A stretch of 64,000 nucleotides of DNA from Candidatus Borkfalkia avistercoris (lineage in GTDB: Bacteria; Bacillota; Clostridia; Christensenellales; Borkfalkiaceae): the NCBI GenBank assembly GCA_019115995.1, contig DXCL01000042.1, positions 1 to 64,000 on the forward strand. The letters are read 5' to 3'. Shown here one piece after another: positions 16,174 through 24,208 of this stretch; within the stretch, counting starts at the first letter, position 1; every line of letters starts with the position of its first letter. A program made the position numbers and the translations under genes. Below the pieces are notes generated by a model. That model was not told the origin of the DNA. It saw only the letters and a list, made by a program, of their open reading frames with translations, and did not search any database.

Positions 16174-16782
16174 TTACACTCCTTCCGATTTTATTTCGAA
16201 AACGAAGAGCACTCCCTCGTCGCAAACGGCGAAGGCATGATCGTCCTCCACGATATTGCTGATCCCGCGGCAGCTGCCCGCCGTAAGCGTCAGGTCATGG
16301 AGCGGATATTTGAGCCCTTCACTCTCTATTATATGCGCTTTCAGCCCGACGGGTGCCAAAGATACCGTTCGCCCCTTTTTCTTTTCAAAAACGAACTTTC
16401 CCGAAGCGCAGTAAATATCCGAACACGCCGTGCGCATCACGCACTTCGCGCCGCGCAGATACGCCGCATACAACAGCTGCATATTGCCGAAAAAGTGATC
16501 CTCCCGCCTTCCGCCGCCGCCGTAAATTTCGATCTCGCGGCAGCCCCGTTCCAGAAGCATGTCCAGCGCGATCTCCCCGTCGGTAAAGTTCTTTTCGGAA
16601 GGGTATACGACGGAACCCTGCGGCACATATCCGAGCGAGTCGAAATCTCCCGCCGTGATGTCTATATCGATCTTTCCTTTCGCCCAGGAGAGCGCGCCGT
16701 CCGCCGAAAGGACGATGTCGCCCTCCCGCTTTTCTATCTTGTCTATGTACGGCTCCCCGTTCAACAGTATGATGCCTTTCAA
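16174..16782 (-). CDS. thiN: Thiamine pyrophosphokinase
   Basis: A 202-residue enzyme that transfers pyrophosphate from ATP to thiamine to make TPP. Key motifs are LSADGALSWA, TAGDFDSLG (metal/diphosphate loop), EKNFTDGEIALDMLLERG and YGGGGRREDHFFGNM. It is cotranscribed with rpe 19 bases upstream, the usual Bacillota order rpe-thiN. Together with the riboswitch-controlled thiT gene at 45 kb it gives a complete thiamine salvage route to TPP. Confidence 0.95.
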   Translation of the reverse strand: MKGIILLNGEPYIDKIEKREGDIVLSADGALSWAKGKIDIDITAGDFDSLGYVPQGSVVYPSEKNFTDGEIALDMLLERGCREIEIYGGGGRREDHFFGNMQLLYAAYLRGAKCVMRTACSDIYCASGKFVFEKKKGRTVSLAPVGLKAHIIESEGLKYPLHDLTLTAGSCRGISNIVEDDHAFAVCDEGVLFVFEIKSEGV

Positions 16783-16801
16783 AACGTGCCCCGCAAAATT
16801 C

Positions 16802-17461
16802 TCAAAGCGTTTTCAGGTTGCGAATGGTCTTTGCCATGTCTTCCGATTTGAAAACGGTATTTCCCGTAACGATCACGTTCGCGCCCGCGTCCTTTACGCG
16901 GCGCACGTTCTCTTCGGTAATGCCGCCGTCTATCTCTATGTCTTTGGCGATCCCCTGCGCGTCGAAAATGCGCCGCGCCTCCTCCACCTTCGGAAGAACG
17001 TACTCAATGAATTTCTGCCCGCCAAGCCCCGGATATACGCTCATGATGAGGAGAGTATCGCAAAGTTCAAGGCAGTCGTATACCTCTTTCAGAGAAGTAT
17101 CCGGATTGATGACCACCCCGCAGCGCGCGCCGCAGTTCTTGATGAGCCGCAAAACGTTTTTCAGGTCTTCCCCGCACGCCTCGCGGTGTACGGTGATGAC
17201 GCTCGCCCCCGCCTCCGCAAACAGGCGCACCTGGTTCTGCGGATTCACGACCATCAGGTGCACGTCGAGCGGCAGCAGGGTGTGCCTGCGGATCGCCGCG
17301 ATCATGTCGCAGCCGAATGTGATCTTGGGCACAAAAGTGCCGTCCATCACGTCGCAGTGCACGAGGTCGGCCCCGCACTTTTCCAGTCTTTCGACCTCCG
17401 CCCCCATCGCCGCAAAATCCGCCGATAATACGGAGGGCGCGATCTTGATCTCGTTGTACAT
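16802..17461 (-). CDS. rpe: Ribulose-phosphate 3-epimerase
   Basis: A 219-residue TIM-barrel enzyme interconverting ribulose-5-phosphate and xylulose-5-phosphate in the pentose phosphate pathway. APSVLSADFAAMGAEVERLE, HCDVMDGTFVPKITFGCDMI, DVHLMVVNP and MSVYPGLGGQKF are all classical signatures, including the metal-binding His and Asp residues. The start is at 17461, where MYNEIKIAPS begins. It has its own consensus promoter at 17520-17548, although in Bacillus it lies inside the prpC-prkC-rsgA-rpe-thiN segment. Those three upstream genes are absent here. Confidence 0.96.
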   Translation of the reverse strand: MYNEIKIAPSVLSADFAAMGAEVERLEKCGADLVHCDVMDGTFVPKITFGCDMIAAIRRHTLLPLDVHLMVVNPQNQVRLFAEAGASVITVHREACGEDLKNVLRLIKNCGARCGVVINPDTSLKEVYDCLELCDTLLIMSVYPGLGGQKFIEYVLPKVEEARRIFDAQGIAKDIEIDGGITEENVRRVKDAGANVIVTGNTVFKSEDMAKTIRNLKTL

Positions 17462-17519
17462 CTTTCCCCCTTTTAAACAGTCCGCCACAGCAAGTCTCCT
17501 TTTTATTCTTTCTTTTATT

Positions 17520-17548
17520 ATGATAGCAGACGCGCGCGCCGTTGTCAA
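17520..17548 (-). promoter_or_regulatory. Promoter of rpe-thiN
   Basis: Minus strand: -35 TTGACA (17543-17548), 17-bp spacer, -10 TATCAT (17520-17525). Confidence 0.75.
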
Positions 17549-17588
17549 CGCTTTGCCGAAATTCGCTTAAAATATCCGCAAACGCGCC

Positions 17589-18629
17589 TTATTCCCCTTT
17601 CAGCCTGCTCGCGCGCAGCTGCCCGCACGCGCCGCCGATGTCCGCGCCCGTCCTCCTCCTGAGCGTTGCCGAAAGCCCCGCCCTTTCGAGCACGCCCAAA
17701 AAGCGGTACGCTTCCTTTTCTCCCGCGCCCGAAAGCGCCCTTTCCTTTACCTCGTTGAGCCGTATCAGATTGACGTGGCAGGGCCGCCCCTTCAACAGCG
17801 CGGCAAGCCGTTCCGCGTGTTCGCGGTCAGCGTTTTCCCCCTCTATGAGGGAATATTCGAAGATATACCGCCTGCCCGTCTTTTGAAAGTAATAGTCGCA
17901 CGCCTTCAAAATGTCCGCAATTTTATACGCCTTTGCCACGGGCATGACGCGCGCCCGCTCCTCGTCGTCCGCATTGTGCAAAGACACGGTCAGATTTACG
18001 GGTATCCCCTCGTCCGCAAGCTCGTACATCTTCGGCACGATGCCGCATGTGGAGAGGCTGATGTTGCGCGGGCTGATGCAGATGCCCCCTTCCGCCGATA
18101 CGTTCTTCAAAAACTTGACCACGTTGTCGTAATTGTCGAGCGGCTCGCCGCTGCCCATCAGCACGACGTTGGTCACGGCGCGCTTTTCGAGCGTACCCCC
18201 GTGCCGCGCGTTGATCGCAAGGATCTGGCAGAGTATCTCCCCCGCGGTGAGGTTCCTGATCAGCCCGTTCAGCCCCGAAGCGCAAAAGGCGCAGCTCATT
18301 CGGCAGCCAACCTGCGTGGAAACGCACTGCGTGTTCCCGTATTTATAGCGCATGAACACGCCTTCCACGATGTTCCCGTCCGCGAGCTCGAAAAGATACT
18401 TTTCCGTGCCGTCGGAAGAGGTCAGCGTTTCTGCGATTTTCAGCGGCTCGTCCTCGAACCGCTCCAAAAGTTTGGCTTTGAACGCCTTGGGAAGATCGGT
18501 GATGTCCGAAATTTTTTTGCCCTGCATCAGCCCCCGCCAAAGCTGACTTGCGCGGAACTTTTTTTCGCCGAGCGACAAGACGAGCGCGCCCAGCTCTTCG
18601 AGGGATAAGTCCTGTAAAATTTCTTTCAT
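17589..18629 (-). CDS. rlmN: Dual-specificity 23S rRNA/tRNA adenine-C2 methyltransferase
   Basis: A 346-residue radical SAM methyltransferase that makes m2A2503 in 23S rRNA and m2A37 in tRNAs. The cluster motif CRMSCAFCASG, LMGSGEPLDNYDNVVKFL and RRRTGADIGGACGQL (with the conserved C-terminal cysteine) are present. ATG 18629 shares ATGA with the rsmB stop; the longer upstream frame overlaps rsmB and is rejected. It is the last gene of the priA-def-fmt-rsmB-rlmN run before the rpe promoter. Confidence 0.96.
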   Translation of the reverse strand: MKEILQDLSLEELGALVLSLGEKKFRASQLWRGLMQGKKISDITDLPKAFKAKLLERFEDEPLKIAETLTSSDGTEKYLFELADGNIVEGVFMRYKYGNTQCVSTQVGCRMSCAFCASGLNGLIRNLTAGEILCQILAINARHGGTLEKRAVTNVVLMGSGEPLDNYDNVVKFLKNVSAEGGICISPRNISLSTCGIVPKMYELADEGIPVNLTVSLHNADDEERARVMPVAKAYKIADILKACDYYFQKTGRRYIFEYSLIEGENADREHAERLAALLKGRPCHVNLIRLNEVKERALSGAGEKEAYRFLGVLERAGLSATLRRRTGADIGGACGQLRASRLKGE

Positions 18630-19870
18630 GCTTTCCTCTTCATTTTGCAAAAGTAAAACCCCGCGCCGAGCGACATATGGGGCAAAAACTGCAAACCGTA
18701 TCTCGTGCGCAAGTGCCCGAGCGGGCTGTCCGCCTCCTCGGGGGAAAATTCCGGATTTTCCGCGAGGAACTCGCCTACAACGGCATCGTTTTCCTCCTCG
18801 AATACTGAGCAGGTGGAATAATACAAATATCCGCCCTTTTTTACATACCCCGCGCACGCGGAGAGAATGGCGCGCTGCGTTTTTGCGAGCGCGGCAATGT
18901 CCTCTTCCCTGCGGAAAAATTTGATATCCGGATTTTCAGAAACCACGCCGTACCCCGTGCAGGGCGCGTCCACCAAAACGGCGTCGAATTTTTCCGCAAA
19001 CGCATGATCGTAAACGGAGGAATCGCGGCAGACGACGGCAATATTTTCGCGGTGCATGCGCTTTGCGTAGCTTTCGATGAGCGCGGCGCGGTGCGGGTGC
19101 AGCTCGAACGACGTAACTTTTGCGCACTTTTCGGAGAGGAGCACGCTCTTGCCCCCGGGCGCGGCGCAGGCGTCGAGCAAATTTTCGCAGGGCGCGATGC
19201 CCGCGGCAATGGCTACGGAGCCGACCGACTGAAAGGTATATTCTCCCTCGTCGTACCCTTCGCCCCGCGCGAAGTTGCGGAAAATACAGGTATCGGCAAA
19301 GGGCGTTTGCAGATGCTCCGCTTCCGCAAGATACCCGTTCATCTTCTCTTCCGAGCAGGCAAAGCGCACGCACACGCCTTCCGCGCGGTAAAGCGCGACC
19401 TTTTCCGCCGTATCCCTGCCGTATGCCTTTACGAGGCGCGATAGCGCGAACATCGGGTAAGACGCCTTTACGGAAAGCGCCGCAAGCTCCCCTTCGGGCA
19501 GTTTGACCTTTTCGGGCTCGAACGCGCGCAGAAAGGCGTTCACGAACCCCGCCGCCCCGCCTTTGCCCAGCTTTTTGACGAGGGAAACGGCGTTATCCGT
19601 AACCATATACTTCTTTTTGCCCAAAAACAGGAGCATATACACGGAAATTTTCAGCACGATCCGCACGGGAAGTTTAGGGTTTTTCGGCGCGAACGCGCGG
19701 ATACAGTATTCCAGATACAAATCGTTTTCCAGCACGCCGTAAGCGATCTTTACGGTGCGGGCGCGGTTGATCTCCTCTATCGGCGTATCGGCGATCGCCT
19801 GTTTGAGGAACGCGCCGCCGCCGTAAACCTTGTTCAATATGAAATAAGGGTCTGCGAGCGGGTTGGTCAT
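18626..19870 (-). CDS. rsmB: 16S rRNA (cytosine967-C5)-methyltransferase
   Basis: A 414-residue enzyme. An N-terminal NusB-like RNA-binding domain (about residues 1-140) precedes a SAM-dependent methyltransferase with LLDACAAPGGKSVLLSEK (SAM loop), VLVDAPCTGYGVVSENPD (PC motif) and YYSTCSVFEEENDAVV (TC nucleophile motif). ATG 19870 shares an ATGA with the fmt stop. An open frame upstream of the ATG runs over fmt in another frame and is not coding. Confidence 0.95.
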   Translation of the reverse strand: MTNPLADPYFILNKVYGGGAFLKQAIADTPIEEINRARTVKIAYGVLENDLYLEYCIRAFAPKNPKLPVRIVLKISVYMLLFLGKKKYMVTDNAVSLVKKLGKGGAAGFVNAFLRAFEPEKVKLPEGELAALSVKASYPMFALSRLVKAYGRDTAEKVALYRAEGVCVRFACSEEKMNGYLAEAEHLQTPFADTCIFRNFARGEGYDEGEYTFQSVGSVAIAAGIAPCENLLDACAAPGGKSVLLSEKCAKVTSFELHPHRAALIESYAKRMHRENIAVVCRDSSVYDHAFAEKFDAVLVDAPCTGYGVVSENPDIKFFRREEDIAALAKTQRAILSACAGYVKKGGYLYYSTCSVFEEENDAVVGEFLAENPEFSPEEADSPLGHLRTRYGLQFLPHMSLGAGFYFCKMKRKA

Positions 19871-20811
19871 GCGCGCTCCTTCGCGAAAATATCGCCCGCG
19901 GCGATCTTTCTGCCGTTCACCGCGTCCGCCGCGCGCATGCGCTTGCCCCCTTCGAGCTGCAATTCGGTAATTTTCACGTACCCGCCGCCCGCGGCGACGT
20001 ATACGCCCGTCTTGTCCGCACGCACGACCTCGCCCGGCGCCGCAGCTGCGTCCGCCTGCGCCCCGCACGGCTCGGCAAAATAAAAATTGACGAGCTTTCC
20101 TTTCAGAAAAGCGTAAGCGAGCGGCGAAGGGTTCATCGCGCGTATGAGGCGGCAGACTTCCTCCGCAGGGCGCGCAAAATCCGTCAGGCAGTCTTCCTTT
20201 CCGATCTTTTTGCAGACGGTGGCGCGCGCGCCGTCCTGCTTTGCAAACGCGGCCGCGCCCGCTTCAAGTTCTTTCATCGCCCTTACGATGCATTCCCCGC
20301 CGAGCGAAGAAAGCTTTTCGGAAAGAGTGCCCGCAGTATCGTCGGGCAAAACAGGCGTCTTTTCGCAGAGAAGCATATCGCCCGTGTCGAGCCCTATATC
20401 CGTCTTCATCACGGTTACGCCCGTCTGTATATCGCCCGCCAAAATCGCGTGCTGAATGGGGGAAGCTCCCCGCCAGCGGGGAAGAAGGGAAGCGTGTATA
20501 TTGTACACGCCCGCGGGGAATGCGTCCAGAACTTCCTGCGTGAGCAGCTGTCCGTACGCGCAGGTGATCATGACGTCTGCCCCCAGCGCCCTCAATTCCG
20601 CGGCGTGCTCGCGTATTTTTGCGAAGTCGTACACGGGGATCCCCTGAGAAAGCGCATAACTTTTGAGCGGCGTAGGCGTGAGCACCGCCTTTCTTCCCAC
20701 GGGCTTATCCGGCTGTGTAACGACGGCGATCACGCGAAAGCCCGCTTCCGATAAACTTTTGAGGGGCGCGACGGAAAATTCCGGCGCGCCCGCATATACG
20801 ATTTTCATCAT
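19867..20811 (-). CDS. fmt: Methionyl-tRNA formyltransferase
   Basis: A 314-residue enzyme formylating initiator Met-tRNA. KIVYAGAPEFSVAPLKSL, GVYNIHASLLPRWRGASPIQ with the SLLP loop, and TDIGLDTGDMLL are the formyltransferase signatures; a C-terminal OB-like domain follows. It starts ATGATG directly after the def stop. It acts as a pair with peptide deformylase, encoded just upstream, and overlaps rsmB by four bases. Confidence 0.96.
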   Translation of the reverse strand: MMKIVYAGAPEFSVAPLKSLSEAGFRVIAVVTQPDKPVGRKAVLTPTPLKSYALSQGIPVYDFAKIREHAAELRALGADVMITCAYGQLLTQEVLDAFPAGVYNIHASLLPRWRGASPIQHAILAGDIQTGVTVMKTDIGLDTGDMLLCEKTPVLPDDTAGTLSEKLSSLGGECIVRAMKELEAGAAAFAKQDGARATVCKKIGKEDCLTDFARPAEEVCRLIRAMNPSPLAYAFLKGKLVNFYFAEPCGAQADAAAAPGEVVRADKTGVYVAAGGGYVKITELQLEGGKRMRAADAVNGRKIAAGDIFAKERA

Positions 20812-20812
20812 C

Positions 20813-21271
20813 TTATTCCTTTACCGTTTCCACCTTTTCGGCGCGGTCGGTATATAAAATGCCGTCCAGGTGATCGAGCTCATGGCACACCGCGCGGGCG
20901 AAAAATCCGCGCGCGACCAGCTTTTTGCGCTTGCCCTTTCTGTCGGAATACTCCACCTTTACGACGAGCGGACGGGAAACCACCCCCCGCTTGCCGCGCA
21001 CGGAAAGACAGCCTTCGTATCCGCGCTGTTCTCCCTTCGCCTCCACGATGACGGGATTCACAAGCTCGTAAAAGCCCTCCTTCACGTCCACGACGACCGC
21101 GCGGCGCAAAACGCCCACCTGCGGCGCGGCAAGCCCCGCGCCGTCCTCCTTGCGCACGGTATCCTTCATATCGTCCAGAAGCTCCCCGAGCTTTTCGTCG
21201 AAGTTTTCCACTTCGAAGCATTTTTTGCGCAGGATATCGTCTCCCACCTGCACCACGTTTCTGATCGCCAT
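20813..21271 (-). CDS. def: Peptide deformylase
   Basis: A 152-residue metalloenzyme removing the N-formyl group from new proteins. The three catalytic motifs are GAGLAAPQVGV, EGCLSV and CHELDHLDG (HExxH-type metal site). An AAAGGAG RBS is in place. A hairpin of GGGGCGAAGCCCC type lies between priA and this RBS without a U-tract. It forms a functional pair with fmt. Confidence 0.96.
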   Translation of the reverse strand: MAIRNVVQVGDDILRKKCFEVENFDEKLGELLDDMKDTVRKEDGAGLAAPQVGVLRRAVVVDVKEGFYELVNPVIVEAKGEQRGYEGCLSVRGKRGVVSRPLVVKVEYSDRKGKRKKLVARGFFARAVCHELDHLDGILYTDRAEKVETVKE

Positions 21272-21321
21272 TTTGTATTCTCCTTTATCCGCAAAGGGGC
21301 TTCGCCCCGCATTTTTATCGT

Positions 21322-23490
21322 TTACGAGAGATTGCCCGGATCCTCCTCCACGTATACAAGCACCTCGCGCGAGGAGCGCGGCACCGAGCGCCCGTATATC
21401 TCCGGGAGCAGTTTGTCGCTTTTCAGCCGCATGAGCACCTGATAGCGGTACCTGTTCTGTATCCGCTTGACGGGCGCGCGCATCTTGTTGAAAAAGAGGA
21501 ACTCCTCCTGCTCGCTTTCATACAGTTCTTTGAGGGAAAACCATACCTCCCTCAGCGTTTCGAGCGCCCGCTTGTCGTCCTCCGCCGTGACCATGACCCG
21601 CACGATCTTTGCAAAGGGAGGGAACGCCGTCGCCTTGCGCAGGGATATTTCGTGTTCAAAAAATCCCTTATAATCGTTTTCCGCGGCAAACCGCAGAATA
21701 TAATTTTCAGGATCGTACGTCTGCAAAACGACCTTTCCCTTCTCCTCGGCCCTGCCGCTCCTGCCCGAAACCTGCGTAACGAGCTGAAACGTGCGCTCGC
21801 CGCTGCGGTAATCGGAAAAGTGCAGGCTCATGTCCGCGTCGAGTATGCCCACGAGCGTTACGGCGGGAAAATCATGCCCCTTTGCGACCATCTGCGTTCC
21901 CACGAGGATATCCGCCTCCCGCCCCGCAAACGCTTTCAAGATCTTGTAGTGCCCCTCTTTGCCGGAGGTCGTGTCGTTGTCCATGCGCAGAATGCGCGCG
22001 GAGGGATACAGCTTTTTCAGTTCCCCCACCACCTTCTGCGTACCCGTGCCCGTATAGCTCAGATGCACGCTGCCGCATTCGGGGCAGGCGGAAAGCATAT
22101 GGTACTGCGCGCCGCAGTAGTGGCATTTGAGGCAGTCTTCCTCGCTGTGATAGGTGAGGGAAACGTCGCACGACTCGCATTTTGCAACATAACCGCATTC
22201 GCGGCAGATCACGCTCTGCGCAAATCCCCTGCGGTTGATGAAGATGATCGCCTGCTTTCCCTTTTCCAGGCATTCGGCGAGCTCTTCGCGCAGGGCAGAC
22301 GAAAAGGGCGTGTTGTTTCCCCGGCGGACTTCCCTGCGCATATCCGCGATGATCATTTCGGGCATCGGTCGGGCGTTGATGCGCTCGGGGAGTTCCATGA
22401 GCCCGTATTCCCCTTCTTTTGCTCTGAGATACGTTTCCACCGAGGGCGTCGCGCTGCCGAGCACCAGCTTGCAGCCGTTGTACTCCGCGCGCAGCCGCGC
22501 GATCTCCTCCGTCCGATAGCGCGGGCTCGATTCGCTCACATAGCTTTGGTCGTGTTCCTCGTCCATGACGATGACGCCCACGTTTTCCACCGGCGCGAAT
22601 ACGGCGCTGCGCGCGCCTATGGCGATTTTTGCATCGCCCGTGCGCAGCCGCCACCATTCGTCGAACCGCTCCCCGGCCGAAAGCCCGCTGTGCAAAATGG
22701 CGGCGCTCTCACCGAACCGGGCGCGCAGCTGTTTGAACATCTGCGGGGTGAGCGCGATCTCGGGCACCAAAAATATGGCGCTCTTTCCCTCGCGCAGCGT
22801 ATCCGCGATGAGGCTGAGATAAATTTCCGTCTTTCCGCTGCCCGTTACCCCGTGCAGGAGCTGCACCGTCTTGTCAGACGCGCGTATCTTTCCGATGGCG
22901 GACTTCTGCGCCGCCGTCAGCGCGCGTTCGGGCGCTTCCGCCGCAAGCTTTGCATAGGGCAAACGGTTCACGCGCTCCTTTTCGAGCGCCAGCGCGCCCT
23001 TTTTGACCAGCTCCGCCACGGCTCCCCGCCCGAACTTTCCGCAAAGCTCGGTATAATCGGCGCGCCCCGCCTCCTTCATAAAGGAAAGCGCCGCCGCCTG
23101 CGCCTTCGCGCGGGCGGAAATTTCCGCTTCCCCCTTAAACACGGCGACGTTTTTATACAGCTCGCGCACCCTTCCCTTGCGCATCTCGCCGGGCAGGAAC
23201 AGGCGCAGCACGAGCGCCTTCGGGCAATGATAGCGCGCGGAGATCTTCTCGACGAGTTCGAGGCACTCCGCATTGAGCGCGGGCACATCGTCCACAACGG
23301 AAAGGATATCTTTGAGCTTGGAATAGTCGTAGTCGCTCCCTTCTTTGAGCCGCATCACAAATCCGTCCACGACCCTGCCGCCGAAGGGCACCCTGACCCT
23401 GCTGCCCGCAAAAACGCCGTCCGCGGCGCGGTATTCAAATATTTTATCGACCTCGCTGTGAGCGATGTCGACGATCACTTCCGCCGTCAT
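21322..23490 (-). CDS. priA: Primosomal replication-restart helicase PriA
   Basis: A 722-residue superfamily 2 helicase that reloads the replisome at stalled forks. The N-terminal DNA-binding domain begins EVIVDIAHSEVDKIFEYRAA; Walker A is GVTGSGKTEIYL, Walker B IVMDEEHDQSY. The zinc-binding module has CRECGYVAKCESCD, CLKCHYCGAQYH and CPECG; GTQMVAKGHDFPAVTLVGIL is helicase motif V. It is preceded by rpoZ and a likely terminator, and coaBC, which usually lies between them, is absent. The RBS before the ATG is weak. Confidence 0.96.
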   Translation of the reverse strand: MTAEVIVDIAHSEVDKIFEYRAADGVFAGSRVRVPFGGRVVDGFVMRLKEGSDYDYSKLKDILSVVDDVPALNAECLELVEKISARYHCPKALVLRLFLPGEMRKGRVRELYKNVAVFKGEAEISARAKAQAAALSFMKEAGRADYTELCGKFGRGAVAELVKKGALALEKERVNRLPYAKLAAEAPERALTAAQKSAIGKIRASDKTVQLLHGVTGSGKTEIYLSLIADTLREGKSAIFLVPEIALTPQMFKQLRARFGESAAILHSGLSAGERFDEWWRLRTGDAKIAIGARSAVFAPVENVGVIVMDEEHDQSYVSESSPRYRTEEIARLRAEYNGCKLVLGSATPSVETYLRAKEGEYGLMELPERINARPMPEMIIADMRREVRRGNNTPFSSALREELAECLEKGKQAIIFINRRGFAQSVICRECGYVAKCESCDVSLTYHSEEDCLKCHYCGAQYHMLSACPECGSVHLSYTGTGTQKVVGELKKLYPSARILRMDNDTTSGKEGHYKILKAFAGREADILVGTQMVAKGHDFPAVTLVGILDADMSLHFSDYRSGERTFQLVTQVSGRSGRAEEKGKVVLQTYDPENYILRFAAENDYKGFFEHEISLRKATAFPPFAKIVRVMVTAEDDKRALETLREVWFSLKELYESEQEEFLFFNKMRAPVKRIQNRYRYQVLMRLKSDKLLPEIYGRSVPRSSREVLVYVEEDPGNLS

Positions 23491-23502
23491 TCGTCTACCC
23501 GA

Positions 23503-23535
23503 TAAAAAACAGAAAGCCCCGATGTGTTTCGGAGC
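23503..23535 (-). terminator. Probable terminator after rpoZ
   Basis: Minus strand GCTCCGA, loop AACACA, TCGGGGC, then TTTCTGTTTTTT. This would partly uncouple priA from rpoZ. Confidence 0.55.
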
Positions 23536-23568
23536 GTCTTTTTTGCGTATTGATCCGTAAAAGGAGGA

Positions 23569-23790
23569 TCAGTCTTTGGTCATATGGAGCGTGCCGTTTT
23601 CGATCTCTTGGCATGCGAGGGCGATCTCCTTCACGTTGCCGGGAAGCTCTCTGATGCCCTGATTCTGCTCCTGATCGATGATCTGGCGGGCGCGCTTCGC
23701 CACCACTACGCACAGCGCATAGCGGGAGGCGGGGTGTTCCTTCGATCCCAATTTTTCTACAAGACTGTCCACAGAAGGCTGATTGATCAT
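23569..23790 (-). CDS. rpoZ: RNA polymerase omega subunit
   Basis: A 73-residue protein, MINQPSVDSLVEKLGSKEHP followed by ASRYALCVVVAKRARQIIDQ, which is the conserved omega core that helps assemble beta' of RNA polymerase. The RBS GGAGGT precedes the ATG. In Bacillota it normally follows gmk; here a 393-bp structured, non-coding element replaces gmk between yicC and rpoZ. Confidence 0.93.
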   Translation of the reverse strand: MINQPSVDSLVEKLGSKEHPASRYALCVVVAKRARQIIDQEQNQGIRELPGNVKEIALACQEIENGTLHMTKD

Positions 23791-23815
23791 TTTTTTACCT
23801 CCAAAAAAATAGTGT

Positions 23816-23990
23816 ATTCACGAAAACCTCGGCGGGACGACGCCTGCGGTTTTCCGTGATCTGAGGGCTCTGCCCTCTGCGGCGCGCTTTTTGAGGGCAC
23901 GCCATAACATGCGCGCCGCATTCACCTGTTGAGACCGCAGGTATGCGGCAAATTGAGTGCGCTTTTTGAAAAACGTGGTTTTCAAACGCG
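23816..23990 (+). ncRNA. Candidate structured RNA unit, left copy
   Basis: In order: P1 CACGAAAACC (23819-23828) with GGTTTTCCGTG (23848-23858), enclosing GGCG/CGCC. P2 GAGGGC-TCT-GCCCTC (23863-23877). P3 is a perfect 10-bp stem, TGCGGCGCGC (23878-23887) with GCGCGCCGCA (23911-23920), around a 23-nt loop containing GAGGGCACGCCATAA. Then comes TTCACC and P4 CCGCA/TGCGG (23935-23947). P5 follows in 23957-23990 (GTGCGC arm, TTTGAAAA/TTTTCAAA, CGCGC arm). Whether it is transcribed is unknown; no clear promoter was found. Confidence 0.5.
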
Positions 23991-24014
23991 CTTTTGATTA
24001 TTTAAATATTTGTT

Positions 24015-24208
24015 CGCGCAAGGGAAATCGCAATTTTCCGCAGCGCACCCCTGTTGGGCAACGCTTTGCCTTACGGAAAGGGTGAATGTCCGCGATTTAT
24101 TATTATGTGTGCCCTTAAATATCGCGGACAGAGGGGAAAGCCGTTCGGGTTTCCCCTCAAATCATGGAAAATCGCAGGCGTCAGCTCGCCGAGATTTTCG
24201 TGAATGAA
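24015..24208 (-). ncRNA. Candidate structured RNA unit, right copy
   Basis: Read on the minus strand from 24208. P1 is CACGAAAATC/GATTTTCCATG. P2 is GAGGGGAAA/TTTCCCCTC (24131-24158). P3 is TGTCCGCGAT/ATCGCGGACA (24087-24096 with 24121-24130), a perfect 10-bp stem around a 24-nt loop with TAAGGGCACACATAA. Then CATTCACC, P4 GGCAA/TTGCC and P5 GTGCGC...GCGCG. It starts directly after the yicC stop codon, so it would be part of the yicC 3' UTR if transcribed from that promoter. Confidence 0.5.

Larger units (their letters stand above)
23816..24208. repeat. Twin structured element: two homologous units in tail-to-tail orientation
   Basis: The whole gap between rpoZ and yicC holds two homologous units on opposite strands. 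The outer ~50 bp (23816-23867 and 24157-24208) are imperfect inverted repeats. Within each unit the same order of hairpins occurs, but stem sequences differ with compensating changes. No open reading frame with an RBS is present. The units meet at an AT-rich centre (TTTAAATATT, about 24001-24010). It could be a composite MITE-like repeat or two divergent copies of one structured RNA. Confidence 0.75.

Noticed and set aside
21652-23505. Long open frame (about 617 codons) antisense to priA
   Set aside because: It is an artefact of GC-rich codon use on the opposite strand; it has no domain, no RBS and is fully covered by priA. The same applies to long antisense frames over ligA (25465-27282), mtaB/rsmE (30317-32428), dnaX, and the ABC genes.
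24010-24207. Short plus-strand frame inside the twin structured element
   Set aside because: It follows the inverted repeats, has no RBS and does not resemble a protein; the compensating base changes in stems fit RNA or DNA structure better.
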